DNA of 64,000 bases from Cardiocondyla obscurior (GCF_019399895.1 NC_091873.1:1-64000); one strand, 5' to 3'. Positions 10,754 through 20,639 are shown, counted from the first letter of the stretch. Program-made: numbers and translations. Notes: generated from the sequence alone by a model not told the origin.

Positions 10754-10757
10754 CTGT
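10478..10757. repeat. (CT)n/(CCCT)n microsatellite, about 280 bp
   Basis: Nearly pure CT/CCT repeats, first a long (CT)n run and then mixed CCCT/CTCC. It lies in the P450 intron. The open frames across it (poly-Ser/Leu/Pro) are artefacts of the repeat. From 10,262 to 11,515 I see nothing else but AT-rich intron. Confidence 0.95.
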
Positions 10758-11514
10758 TTTTTTGTTAAAAAATTTTTTTTTTGTAATTTTTTAAAATTAA
10801 CTTTATTGGTCTTCGTAACATTTTTTTTTTAAATACAAATTGATGTTGCCGTTTTAGAGAAAAATTGATCAATTTATTTCGCTTTTCCTTTCCATAACTC
10901 GGACAAAAATTAATTTTTTGGTTTAAAATTTTATGCAAGCGTAAGATACACTGATGTGTACTTCTCACAGTAATTTGGATCTGATAATTGCGGGGGCAGA
11001 TTTTACATTGCTTATTCCGCTATGCCTTTTATCTGGTCTTTTCTTTGTTCTAGTTGATTTTTTTACATCAGTAATCTTTTAAAATTTTTTTTAAGATTAA
11101 TTTCTTTATCAAAACTTAATACAATAATTTTATTTTCATTATCTTTATACTCTGTTTTATTTAAATGATACATATCGTTATCAAGAAGTACAGTAGTGCC
11201 TCGCGTCAAGTATAGGCACAGCGTACTACCGAGCCTCTCTTACGCGAGTCGACGTATTGAGAAATTCGTGGATTGTTGATCTCAATGACGGCTAAACCGA
11301 TCGCTTTCTTAATAGATTTATCGTGTTGCTTGGGGTTAATTTATATCAGAAAAGTGTTTTTATTTTTTCGCTATGTATTCTATAAACGGAAATATTGCAA
11401 TGTAAAGTTTTCTTTCAGAAGTAAAAATTTTAAGAAACGTCGTTATTACATCTGATGTACGTTTTACTTTTTCGTCGTGGCGCTGATAATATATCCTTTT
11501 CGCTTTTGTGCTAC

Positions 11515-11662
11515 TAGATGGTACAAAAAAATACCAAGTATAAGCGCGCAAAAAGCGCCGTCAAAAATTGTTTTCTGCAAAAGTATGATATAAAGAAACT
11601 GTACCATTACGAGGCTGCTGTGCGCCGATATAAGAAAAGAATTTAAAAATAATGCAGACATA
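11515..11662 (-). repeat. Dispersed repeat, inverted partner of 18,808-18,945
   Basis: The minus strand here (TGTCTGCATTATTTTTAAAT..., with ATATCGGCGCACAGCAGCC and TTTTTGACGGCGCTT) matches the plus strand at 18,808-18,945. The two copies are inverted and flank family X copy A with its nested Gypsy. The nature of the repeat is unknown. Confidence 0.65.
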
Positions 11663-11664
11663 TA

Positions 11665-12376
11665 AATATATATTTTTATACAAGTGTTACGTCAAGAAAG
11701 GAAATATTAAGGAAAGGATGATTATCGCTCATGGGAAGCTGAAGGTATGAGCCTGAGAGCAGGTTGAATGGAGAGAAGGGTTTAAGGAATGACGCAACTA
11801 CTGATATTAACGTGACACGAACGATGGAGTGCCATGCGTATAACGCGCTAGGGATGGGTTTAAGTTGCAAAAAATTCTATTAAACGCGAGTTTGGTTCTT
11901 TTAAGAGAAAAAAAATTAATTTTTATTTTTTGAGATTGAACCGAAGATGGGTTTCGCAATGAATGGATTCAAAGGTTAATTAAAAGTAGCTTCAGGGAAA
12001 TATTGTTCGGAATTAATAGAGAAATTTGGAGTGTAGGACGGAGAAGTGGGGCGGAATTGCTCTGAACCCGGTTCCGTTGACAATTACGAAGAATTTAATG
12101 TTGGTGACGGAGGCTGAGCCGCCTCGAACAGAAACAGCGGCTCGAGATCTTCATGCACGAGAGACGCGGGAGGCGCGCTCGGCAGCCGTGACCACGGTCT
12201 TCTCTCTTGCTTAGATGGGGTAATAAAGATCTCTTTGCTTGGCGCCACCGCGAACAAAAACTGAACAAAAAATCGTCGTACCAATTCCCGTAAATTACTT
12301 ATTTGCTTATTGCGGCGCGCCCGATTTTTTTTTCTGTTCTTTATTAGTTGATCTCATTAAAAATTTGATTTTGATT
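11665..12376 (-). repeat. Family X repeat, copy A, 3' part
   Basis: On the minus strand this matches 48,390-49,740 (copy B) but is shortened internally. The shared coding block reads FFVQFLFAVAPSK here and FFVQFLFAAAPKV in copy B, followed by the related SRLPSAPPAS / SPLPSAPPNS. The shared 3' end includes CCTAGCGCGTT and TTGACGTAAC. It continues at 17,694 on the other side of the Gypsy element, whose 4-bp TSD (GATT) marks the break. Confidence 0.7.
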
Positions 12377-12673
12377 TGTGGGACCAACGGTTGTAACGGC
12401 CCTGCCGATTTCGGGCGCGATCGCGTAAGGCTCGGAAAGGCCCGGAAAAGCGAGGCGAGTACGCGCGAATAAATCGTACAGGCAGTCTGTCTCGAGAAAG
12501 TCACGTATAAACCTCGCCGTATACTCGCTGAAAGTGACGATTTGTAAATGCAAGGAATCTATTAAAGTATTGAACATTTCTTCCGTATGTACGTTTACAT
12601 AGTTTTATTTCCTTTTTTTTAAGTTATTCGAATATCGGTCTCGCGCTGCCTCAATTCCTCTCGAAATCCCACA
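12377..12673 (+). repeat. 5' LTR of the intact Gypsy
   Basis: Begins TGTGGGACC and ends AAATCCCACA, with 6-bp inverted ends. It contains AATAAATCG at about 12,468, a candidate polyadenylation signal. The sequence is the same as 17,397-17,693 as far as I can compare. Confidence 0.95.
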
Positions 12674-12683
12674 GTTTAAGATC

Positions 12684-12701
12684 TGGGGGCTCGTCCGGGA
12701 T
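12684..12701 (+). promoter_or_regulatory. Primer binding site, tRNA-Pro type
   Basis: TGGGGGCTCGTCCGGGAT is the complement of a tRNA-Pro 3' end and is the same 18-mer known as the primer site of murine-leukaemia-type retroviruses. It lies 10 nt after the LTR, where most Gypsy elements leave 0-5 nt. Confidence 0.8.
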
Positions 12702-12944
12702 CGAAGGCTAATTGAGGTTAGTGAACATAACGGGGCGAGACGAATAGGTTGATCGTGGTGACGAGAGTTACGGCGAGAGGAAGAATTCGCGAATTGGAAG
12801 GAGAGCGGTCGAGTTTCGTGAATAGTACGACGTATTACGACGCGGAGTGTGTGTTGAAAAAAAGTGATCTTGCGCGCACACCGAACCACGCTGAAAGAGA
12901 GACAGAGACGGTGATATTGAGGAGGAACGACGAAGAATATTACG

Positions 12945-15900
12945 ATGGCCCCGACGACCGCGGATGCGCCGGACGATTTGTCGACAGGTGAATTGATGAA
13001 GGAGCTCGCGCAATTAGGGCAGTCAACGACGGGAAGCAGGGCAGTTTTGCGAGAGAGGTTACGTAAGGCGTTGGCGGGAGAAAGTTCTCAGATACAGGAG
13101 TTCGATGGCGACGTCGCGACGGAGACAGACGAGGCTGGCATAAGTACAATGACGAAGGACCAGCTCGTGCAAAAGTTACGCGATTTAGGTCTTCCTGTGA
13201 CGGGAACGAAAGCCACGCTGCGCAAAAGATTGCAAGATGCGATGCTCGGAATTGACAACAGAGAAGACGAAGAGGATCCGGATGAGAGGAATCAGCACGG
13301 AAGATGTGAAGGCGAGAACGCGGCGACGAATCTTCTGGAATTTTCCAACAGCCCGGCAGTAAACAACGAACGTAATGTGCGAAGACCGTTGGCAGTCACG
13401 CGTAGAGCGAATGCCACGGGTATGACAAGGTTGTGGAATAATAACAGAGAAGACAGTAACGACCAAAGCAATCGAAATCGTGATGAAATATTTTCCGGCC
13501 GAACTATGCTATCGTTTAAAGATGTGGAAGAAGCTATGACGTCGTTTAGCGGTGATGGTATTCAGAATGTTAAAAGGTGGTTCGAGACATTTGAAGAGAC
13601 CGCTGAATTATGCCGATGGACAGACGAGCAAAAAGTTATTTACGTTAAAAGACTGTTGCGAGGATCAGCTAAACTTTTTGTGAATTTCGAGTGCCGTGCG
13701 CTATCGTACCGTGTACTTAGAGTGGCGCTAATACAAGAATTCGGTGGAACTTTTAATAGTCGCCAGGTACACAAAGAAATGGGCGCATTATCGAAGAAGA
13801 CAGACGAAACATGTCAAGAATATATTTATCGCGCATTGGAGCTCGCGAGCCATGCAGAAATGGAAGTTGAATCGAAGATCCAGTATATTATCGACGGTAT
13901 CAAGGACGAAGAAGTAAATAAGTCTATTTTGTACGGCGCGACGACGATCAAGGAATTGAGACAACGATTTCTACAGTACGAAACACAGCTGAGAAATAGA
14001 AATAAGGCGAGGCAACGGTCGCAAGTAAATAACGTGAAGAAAACAACAGGCACAAGCGGTGGCCAGCAGCAGATGACGGCGAGAATTGTTAGACGATGCT
14101 TTAATTGCGGGGATACGAAACATTTGGGCGGCGAGTGTCCGCATAGATCAAAAGGAAGTAGATGTTTTTCATGCGGTGAATTCGGACACATTGCTGCAAG
14201 ATGCCCAAAAGGATCGACGACGACGGCGCGTGCAAATGCTCTTCAGACGCATGACGATAAGAAAACATATAAAAAAGTAACTATTTTTCAGAAGGAGATT
14301 ACGGCGATAATTGATCCAGGCAGCGACTTACATCTTATTCGGTCGAGCTGTTATGTGAAGATCGGTGCCCCGCCGATCAGGCCAGACGTTACGAGGTTCA
14401 AGGGCATAGGCTCACAGTATCAAAGTACCTTAGGAAGATTTACAGCTGACGTATGTATTGACGGTATTGTTATTGCGCTGGAGATTGATGTGGTGCCCGA
14501 TCATTTTACGGGACACGATTTTATAATTGGCGGCGAATTATCAGATTTCGTAGAAATACGAATTAAGCGGCGGCAAGCCATTCTAAAGAAGTTCGACGCT
14601 GACAGCTCTGTTGGAGATGACAATGCTAACTGGGCGGAGATACTATGTATAAGTTCGCAGATTAATGAAGACACTGAGGATACGCCGGAACTGTCAGTTG
14701 ACCACATTGAAGATGCAGCAGTGAGGAGACGCGTGCGGGACTTGACGGACGATTACTACCCGAGGAAAAACAGGGACAGTGGAGTAAAGATGCATTTAAT
14801 ACTCAAGGACGACATCCCAGTTTATCAAAATCCGAGGAGATTGTCGGCAGAACAGCGAGATGTCGTGAACAAAATTGTTGACGGATGGATCGAAGAGGGT
14901 ATAGCCCGACCTAGTAGCTCGGAGTACACCAGTCCGGTGGTACTGACGACCAAGAAGAACGGAAAACCGAGGCTGTGCATTGACTATCGTCAGCTAAATC
15001 GAAAGATAGTGAGAGACAGATACCCTCTGCCTTTGATTGAGGACCAGCTGGATAAGTTATCAGAAGCGACGGTGTATTGCACTCTGGATTTGAGGGATGG
15101 ATTTTTTCATGTGCCGGTGGCCGAGGAAAGTATAAAATATACTGCTTTCATTACTCCGGATGGACACTTTGAATTTTTGACTGTTCCTTTTGGATTATGT
15201 AATTCACCCTCAGTTTTTCAGAGGCATATAAAATCTGTTTTCCGGGAGCTGGCGGCCGAAGGCACGGTACTGATTTATTTAGACGACCTTATTATTCCGG
15301 CCAAAGGAGAAGATGAATGTCTGGAGAAGTTGGAGCGAGTATTGAACACGGCAAGGGATTACGGCTTAAGAATTAACTGGTCGAAGTGCAGATTGATGGT
15401 GCGACGCGTGGAATATCTTGGTCATATTTTGGAGGCTGGAATGGTCAGACCATCCACGGAGAAAGTGTCGGCGGTAGCACGTTTCCCGAGGCCGACGTCG
15501 GTCAAGGCGGTGCAGAGCTTTTTGGGTCTGACGGGATACTTCAGGAAATTTATTCCCCAGTATGCAACAATAGCACGACTTCTCTCACAGATGTTGAAGA
15601 AAGAATCGAGATTTGTGTTCGGAGCGGAGCAGAAGCAGGCATTCGATGAATTGAAGATGAAATTGATGAAAGATCCAGTACTGAAACTATATACATTAAA
15701 CGCAGAAACAGAACTTCACACGGATGCGTCCAGACTTGGCTTCGGAGCGATACTGATGCAGAAGGATTCGGAGGATAATCATTTTCATCCTATATATTTT
15801 GCCAGCTGGAAGACGTCGGAAGCTGAAGAGAAATTAAGCAGCTATGAACTGGAGGTGCTGGCTGTAATCAAGGCATTGCAAAAATTCCGCATATATTTGT

Positions 15901-17492
15901 TGAACATTCCATTCAAGATTGTAACAGACTGTAGAGCTTTTGTTCAAACAATGTCGAAAAAGGAGGTTTGTTTGAAGGTCGCTCGTTGGGCCTTGCAGCT
16001 TGAAGAATTCAACTATAATGTGACGCATCGCTCAGGATCCGCCATGCGTCATGCAGATGCCTTGAGTCGGAATCCAGCGGAGTGCTTGGCTGTTCAGAGG
16101 GCACAGGACGCCTTAGTTGCAAGAATTATACAGGCCCAGACAGAAGATCCTGATTTGCGGAAGATCATCGAGTCAAGGGAACCGAATGACAAGAATTTCA
16201 CTATAATAAATGGAGTACTCTACAAGCAAGAAGAAGGAAATTTATTGTTGGCTGTTCCGAGGATAATGAGACGAGAAGTAGTGTTAAACGCACACGAGCA
16301 AGGACATTTTGGGTATCGTAATACCGAGCATTTATTAAAACAAGAATATTGGTTTCCACAGATGCGCATAGAGGTTCAGAAGATAATTAATAGCTGTATA
16401 AGATGTCTGTTAGCAGAAAAGAAACGAGGAAAAGCAGAGGGATTACTTCAACCATTGAAGAAAGAAGATAGACCACTCAGCACTTATCACATCGATCATC
16501 TGGGACCGATCCCATCGACGAAGAAGAGTTACGCATACATATTCGCAGTAGTTGACGCATTTACGAAGTTTATTTGGCTGTATCCGACAAGATCTACAAC
16601 CACGGAGGAGGTGATAACCCGATTGAAGAGGCAGGCGGTGATTTTTGGCAATCCAGACCGAATAATATCGGATCGAGGTACAGCATTTACCTCCCATGTT
16701 TTTCAAGAATATTGTGAGGCAGAAAATATCAAACACACATTAATTACTACTGGAGTGCCGCGTGCAAATGGCCAAGTGGAGAGGATGAACCAGTCAATCA
16801 TCTCGATACTCACAAAATTATCGTTGTCAAAACCTGAAGAATGGTATAAGCATGTGGATCGGGTTCAACAGTTTATGAATTCATCATTCAATAGGAGTAT
16901 AGGCACGACGCCATTTAAATTATTAATTGAACGAGACATGCAATTAAAGGATGATCTACGGCTACGAGAGGCGATCCAGAAGGTTATTACCGAAGAATTC
17001 GAACAAGAAAGATCTGATTTGCGGGACAGAGCCAAAGAAAATATTATGAAGATACAAGCTGAAAATAAACGAACATATAATCGAAAACGTAAAGAAGCGA
17101 CCAATTATCAAATTGGAGATATTGTTGCTGTTAGAAGGACGCAATCCGGACCAGGGCTGAAAATATGTCCTAAATTTCTCGGACCATATAAAGTGATTGG
17201 AGCACTGAGACACGCTAGATACATCGTTGAAAAGGTGGGCAATCACGAGGGGCCTAAACGCACAAGCACAGCAGCGGACTACATGAAGAGATGGCCAAGA
17301 AACCACCCATGGGACTCGGATGTCGATCTGCCGGAGGAAAGAGAAGTCAACGACGTGGATGGTATCGAGGGCGATGCCATTGTCAGCATGGCCGAGTGTG
17401 GGACCAACGGTTGTAACGGCCCTGCCGATTTCGGGCGCGATCGCGTAAGGCTCGGAAAGGCCCGGAAAAGCGAGGCGAGTACGCGCGAATAA
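12945..17492 (+). CDS. Gag-Pol polyprotein with tandem SAP motifs (intact)
   Basis: The start ATG at 12,945 is used because the SAP motifs begin within 15 residues. Domain order: SAP-like helix pairs at residues about 13-45 (LSTGELMKELAQLG) and 69-100 (MTKDQLVQKLRDLGLPVTG); Gag capsid; two zinc knuckles (CFNCGDTKHLGGEC, CFSCGEFGHIAARC) near residues 385-425; protease with DPGS in place of the usual D[ST]G; RT with YLDDLIIPA; RNase H (HTDASRLGFGAIL); integrase with an HHCC region and acidic motifs (YHIDHLGPIP, IISDRGTAF); and a C-terminal region (KFLGPYKVIGAL). Gag and Pol share one frame with no stop or shift. SAP motifs usually bind AT-rich DNA, so a Gag that contacts chromatin is a reasonable inference. 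The last 32 codons lie inside the 3' LTR. Confidence 0.93.
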   Translation: MAPTTADAPDDLSTGELMKELAQLGQSTTGSRAVLRERLRKALAGESSQIQEFDGDVATETDEAGISTMTKDQLVQKLRDLGLPVTGTKATLRKRLQDAMLGIDNREDEEDPDERNQHGRCEGENAATNLLEFSNSPAVNNERNVRRPLAVTRRANATGMTRLWNNNREDSNDQSNRNRDEIFSGRTMLSFKDVEEAMTSFSGDGIQNVKRWFETFEETAELCRWTDEQKVIYVKRLLRGSAKLFVNFECRALSYRVLRVALIQEFGGTFNSRQVHKEMGALSKKTDETCQEYIYRALELASHAEMEVESKIQYIIDGIKDEEVNKSILYGATTIKELRQRFLQYETQLRNRNKARQRSQVNNVKKTTGTSGGQQQMTARIVRRCFNCGDTKHLGGECPHRSKGSRCFSCGEFGHIAARCPKGSTTTARANALQTHDDKKTYKKVTIFQKEITAIIDPGSDLHLIRSSCYVKIGAPPIRPDVTRFKGIGSQYQSTLGRFTADVCIDGIVIALEIDVVPDHFTGHDFIIGGELSDFVEIRIKRRQAILKKFDADSSVGDDNANWAEILCISSQINEDTEDTPELSVDHIEDAAVRRRVRDLTDDYYPRKNRDSGVKMHLILKDDIPVYQNPRRLSAEQRDVVNKIVDGWIEEGIARPSSSEYTSPVVLTTKKNGKPRLCIDYRQLNRKIVRDRYPLPLIEDQLDKLSEATVYCTLDLRDGFFHVPVAEESIKYTAFITPDGHFEFLTVPFGLCNSPSVFQRHIKSVFRELAAEGTVLIYLDDLIIPAKGEDECLEKLERVLNTARDYGLRINWSKCRLMVRRVEYLGHILEAGMVRPSTEKVSAVARFPRPTSVKAVQSFLGLTGYFRKFIPQYATIARLLSQMLKKESRFVFGAEQKQAFDELKMKLMKDPVLKLYTLNAETELHTDASRLGFGAILMQKDSEDNHFHPIYFASWKTSEAEEKLSSYELEVLAVIKALQKFRIYLLNIPFKIVTDCRAFVQTMSKKEVCLKVARWALQLEEFNYNVTHRSGSAMRHADALSRNPAECLAVQRAQDALVARIIQAQTEDPDLRKIIESREPNDKNFTIINGVLYKQEEGNLLLAVPRIMRREVVLNAHEQGHFGYRNTEHLLKQEYWFPQMRIEVQKIINSCIRCLLAEKKRGKAEGLLQPLKKEDRPLSTYHIDHLGPIPSTKKSYAYIFAVVDAFTKFIWLYPTRSTTTEEVITRLKRQAVIFGNPDRIISDRGTAFTSHVFQEYCEAENIKHTLITTGVPRANGQVERMNQSIISILTKLSLSKPEEWYKHVDRVQQFMNSSFNRSIGTTPFKLLIERDMQLKDDLRLREAIQKVITEEFEQERSDLRDRAKENIMKIQAENKRTYNRKRKEATNYQIGDIVAVRRTQSGPGLKICPKFLGPYKVIGALRHARYIVEKVGNHEGPKRTSTAADYMKRWPRNHPWDSDVDLPEEREVNDVDGIEGDAIVSMAECGTNGCNGPADFGRDRVRLGKARKSEASTRE

Positions 17493-17693
17493 ATCGTACA
17501 GGCAGTCTGTCTCGAGAAAGTCACGTATAAACCTCGCCGTATACTCGCTGAAAGTGACGATTTGTAAATGCAAGGAATCTATTAAAGTATTGAACATTTC
17601 TTCCGTATGTACGTTTACATAGTTTTATTTCCTTTTTTTTAAGTTATTCGAATATCGGTCTCGCGCTGCCTCAATTCCTCTCGAAATCCCACA
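17397..17693 (+). repeat. 3' LTR of the intact Gypsy
   Basis: Same sequence as the 5' LTR. It encodes the last 32 residues of Gag-Pol up to the TAA at 17,490-17,492. The nearest purine-rich run (GGAGGAAAGAGAAG) is about 50 bp upstream, not adjacent. Confidence 0.95.
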
Positions 17694-18490
17694 GATTTAA
17701 GTAAAATAAATTAATAATTTAAAAGAGAAATGTTCGAGGGCAACTTGTCGCATACTTTCACTCAAGACTCTCAATCTGCCCATTTGAAAACCTTTACAGT
17801 ACAGAGAACGCGTGGCACCTCACTCAAATTTCAAGCTAACGATAGTCACTAAAGTTTTAGCGGCATATCGCAACCTTTACTTGAGGAGGTTTACCACGCA
17901 AATCAATTCACCGGAAAGTCCAGAGGACTTCAACGAAATCTCGAGATACTTACACACGCACGGTACCCTTTCACTTTCTCGGAGTTTAATTTGAAATTAA
18001 TGGACATATTCTTTAGTGGAATCAAACAAATATTAGTAATAATGGATGCTGAGACTTACTACTTGCTGATCTTGAACTTCTCCTTGAACCTTCGAGATTT
18101 TCAAACTCTTCGCTCTTCGTGACGGCTTTGTCAATCACACTCACAATTTTAACAGCGATAATTACTTGGTTTACGTTCTGAAGACAACGAGAGAGAGCTC
18201 CGCTGAAACACACGGTTTTATAAGTTCGGAAAAGGGGAGGACTATCGCTGAGTTTTCAATTTTCAGAAAATTAGAATTCTTATTTGCTAAGCTTGGTCCT
18301 CCACTTTTCCGTCTTCACAATTATTGGTCACTTCCGTCTCAGATTCTTAAATTTCTAAGTTTTTCGTCTTTAGTTTCTAAATTTTGATGAGGAGTTCCCG
18401 ATATTTATTGCTTTGAGAGCAAGTGTTTATAAGAAGCTCCGCCCACATGACTTCAGTCCTTCCAATCTTCCAGAATTTTATTAACAAATT
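17694..18490 (-). repeat. Family X repeat, copy A, 5' part with TATA box
   Basis: On the minus strand this matches 47,500-48,330: a GATATCGGGAACTCCTCA... block, a TATA box (CTTATAAAACCG at 18,213-18,224), a leader and a GTAAGT donor-like site. The small 5' frame is only partly preserved here (VPCVCKYLEISLKSS versus VPFAFQKFDISLESF in copy B). The promoter-like part and the splice signal look better conserved than the coding part. From 18,490 to 18,808 I see nothing else. Confidence 0.7.
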
Positions 18491-18807
18491 GAAAAAATAG
18501 TTAGGAGACCTTTTTTGTTATTGGCACCTTACATTTCCTGCTTGAATTTTATTGCTTTCGTCCGTGCATCGTATTCAAGTAATTGTAGGACTTTTGCGCC
18601 CTTGTTTTTTCTAATGGTTCGGATCCACGGCGCAATTTCAATCTTAAAAGTTATTTTTCTTTTAAAATCTCTTATTCCCTTTCTTATCGATTTAAAGTAA
18701 AGTCACGTACCGTTTTCTGTCTACGAGGAACTGTTTATTAGTATATTGATTAGACCTTATTTAAAGATAAATTTATAATTAACTATAAAAACGCATATAT
18801 TTTAACA

Positions 18808-18945
18808 ATATGTCTGCATTATTTTTTTTATTTCTTCCTTATATCGGCGCACAGCAGCCTTGTAATGACTCAGTTTTTTTATGTCATTACTTTTGTAGAA
18901 AACAATTTTTGACGGCGCTTCTCGTGCGCCTATACTTGGTTATTA
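18808..18945 (+). repeat. Dispersed repeat, inverted partner of 11,515-11,662
   Basis: Shares TGTCTGCATTATTTTT, ATATCGGCGCACAGCAGCC and ACAATTTTTGACGGCGCTT with the minus strand at 11,515-11,662. Confidence 0.65.
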
Positions 18946-19061
18946 TTATTATATTTTTACAATTTTTTTTCTTGTATAATATCTACCTGTTTAGCTATAA
19001 AAATTCTACGACTGCTAAGGTAAAGTCATTATGGTTTGTTAACTTTCTGTATTTATTTCAG

Positions 19062-19250
19062 CATCCATTTGGAGTCAAATGCGGAAAATGTCTGAGCGGA
19101 CATTTAGTTTACATATGATAAAAAAATTTTTTAACATATCCTTTGAACATGCTGTAAAGTTTGCTCAGAAATTAGAAAAAAGCGGTCTAAACAAAAATGA
19201 AATAGATCTTTATAAATATATAAATAATTGTACTTGGAAAATAGCATGTG
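19062..19250 (+). CDS. CYP4-type cytochrome P450 exon (second of the plus-strand pair)
   Basis: A 189-bp exon with acceptor tatttatttcag (ending 19,061) and donor G|GT at 19,250/19,251. Joined to 10,171-10,261 the phases match (1+2). It reads SIWSQMRKMSERTFSLHMIK, then FFNISFEHAVKFAQKLEKSG, a linker, and YKYINNCTWKIACG. This fits the CYP4 helix C-D region, where relatives read xWxxxRKxxxPxFxxxxL, then a FxxxxxxLxxxL helix and a C(T)xxIxCxxxxG segment. Key catalytic parts (I-helix, ExxR, haem Cys) would lie in later exons, which I do not find downstream on this strand. The gene may be truncated, or its 3' part may be the minus-strand exons at 56.9-58.1 kb after an inversion. Confidence 0.6.
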
Positions 19251-19551
19251 GTAAGATTATATAATTTCATGTATCTTGGTTAATTAACATAAGATATTTT
19301 TAAAATTTAAGATAAAATATTTTTTTTATTTACAAAATTCATAATGTGGTACAAATGTTTGTGAGGTGTTTATTTCCCTTGTGGGGTGCACCGCGGACTT
19401 TCGCTCAATTTACAGTCTTTGTTTTAAAATTATTTAATTTAGACTAATTATCAACTTATTACTGATTACAACACGACGAAAACATACTACTAACATTTAA
19501 CTACACACTACAAAAAACATAACATACGTCCTAATCCATTTACTAAAATAA

Positions 19552-20481
19552 TGTTGTAACCCGAAACCCGTTACAACAATAGAATTAAGTAAGAATTAAG
19601 TAAGTAAATAACACGGAATAAGATCTCGCAACATAATTAAAAGAAACCTACATCAGCAACCCTCTTAATTGAAAAGACCGATTAAATACGGATCACGAGA
19701 ATAAAGGGTTGCGAGATCTTAGTACCGAGAACAGCAGATTGCATTACCCAGTAACCAAGTTACGAAAATGCAATCTGCTGACATCGACAAAGCGCCAGAG
19801 TTAAATACCCGCGGACCGGCAGCGACGGGCAGTTGCTAATCACCTCACGTGCGTAACGTGAGATCTGTCGCGTGCCGATGAAAATAAGACACCTCGCTGA
19901 GACGAGGCCCCGCGACTACACAGCGAAGTGAAACGCGAATAAGTAGCGGAAAAGAATAAGGTGTATAAAATAAAAGTGATATATACAGGGTTTATTATTT
20001 AATGTGTTACACCGAGTAGGAATAGTGGGTCTTGGTGAGAAAAATAAAAAAGTCTAATACCATTTTGCAAAATTCTTAATGGTTATTGAGAAAAAAATTA
20101 ATTTGTCTAGCGCAAGAGCGACAAGAAAGCCACGCGTGAGTAAGCGCGACAAGCGACGGCACCATTTTTAGCTACTCGCCTGAGCGCGACAGGCGAGTAG
20201 CTAAAAGTGGTGCCGTCGCTTGTCGCGCTCACTCACGCATGGCTTCCTTCTTACTCTTGCGCTAGACAAAATAATTTCTTTCTCAATAACCATTGAGAAT
20301 TTTGCAAAATGGTATAAGACTATTTTATTTTTCTCACCAAGACCCACCTATTTCTACTCGGTGTAACACATTAAATGATACATCTGTATATATATTTCGA
20401 ACTATTACAATTATTCTCCTTAATCTATGCGCTCCCGACGGCATCGAAAGACAAACCCCGTGCACCGGCCACAGTGCAACA
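19552..20481 (+). repeat. Solo LTR (TGTTGTAACCCG family) with a nested MITE
   Basis: Begins TGTTGTAACCCG and ends CACAGTGCAACA, flanked by ATAA on both sides (19,548-19,551 and 20,482-20,485). A palindromic MITE at 19,984-20,388 interrupts it; without that it is about 525 bp. It is related to the solo LTR at 33,888-34,340 and to the partial copy at 46,880-47,299. Confidence 0.85.
19984..20388. mobile_element. Palindromic MITE, TACAGGG family
   Basis: Near-perfect inverted halves: the left starts TACAGGGTTTATTATTTAA, the right ends TTAAATGATACATCTGTA, with a central hairpin around GCGACAGGCGAGTAGCTAA. Flanks are TATA-rich. The subterminal block AAAATGGTATAAGACT is shared with the MITE at 52,251 and the transposase-bearing copy at 46,790. 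No coding capacity. Confidence 0.85.
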
Positions 20482-20639
20482 ATAACTACTAATACAATCA
20501 CGTACGAGAGCGAGAAAGACACATTCTGCTATTCATCTTTCACTCTTATATGCTTCACATTCATCTTATTGAACCTCCACTTCCACCGTTCTTTTTGTTT
20601 TACTCTTTTTTTTTCTTTCATTCTTCACTCATTTTCTTC

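Larger units (their letters stand above)
12377..17693 (+). mobile_element. Complete Ty3/Gypsy retrotransposon, 5.3 kb, apparently young
   Basis: Two 297-bp LTRs (12,377-12,673 and 17,397-17,693), TGTGGG...CCCACA, look identical by eye. A GATT target duplication flanks them (12,373-12,376 and 17,694-17,697). There is one uninterrupted Gag-Pol frame of 1,515 codons and a primer site at 12,684-12,701. Identical LTRs and an open frame indicate a recent insertion and possible activity. It inserted into family X copy A, inside the P450 intron. Two oddities are a 10-nt gap between LTR and primer site and no polypurine tract directly before the 3' LTR. Confidence 0.95.

Noticed and set aside
10351..10794. 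Ser/Leu/Pro-rich ORFs over the CT microsatellite
   Set aside because: Any frame of (CT)n is open; there is no conserved context.
17279..17597. Minus-strand ORFs across the 3' end of the intact Gypsy and its LTR
   Set aside because: Antisense shadows of Gag-Pol; the part in the LTR repeats at the 5' LTR.
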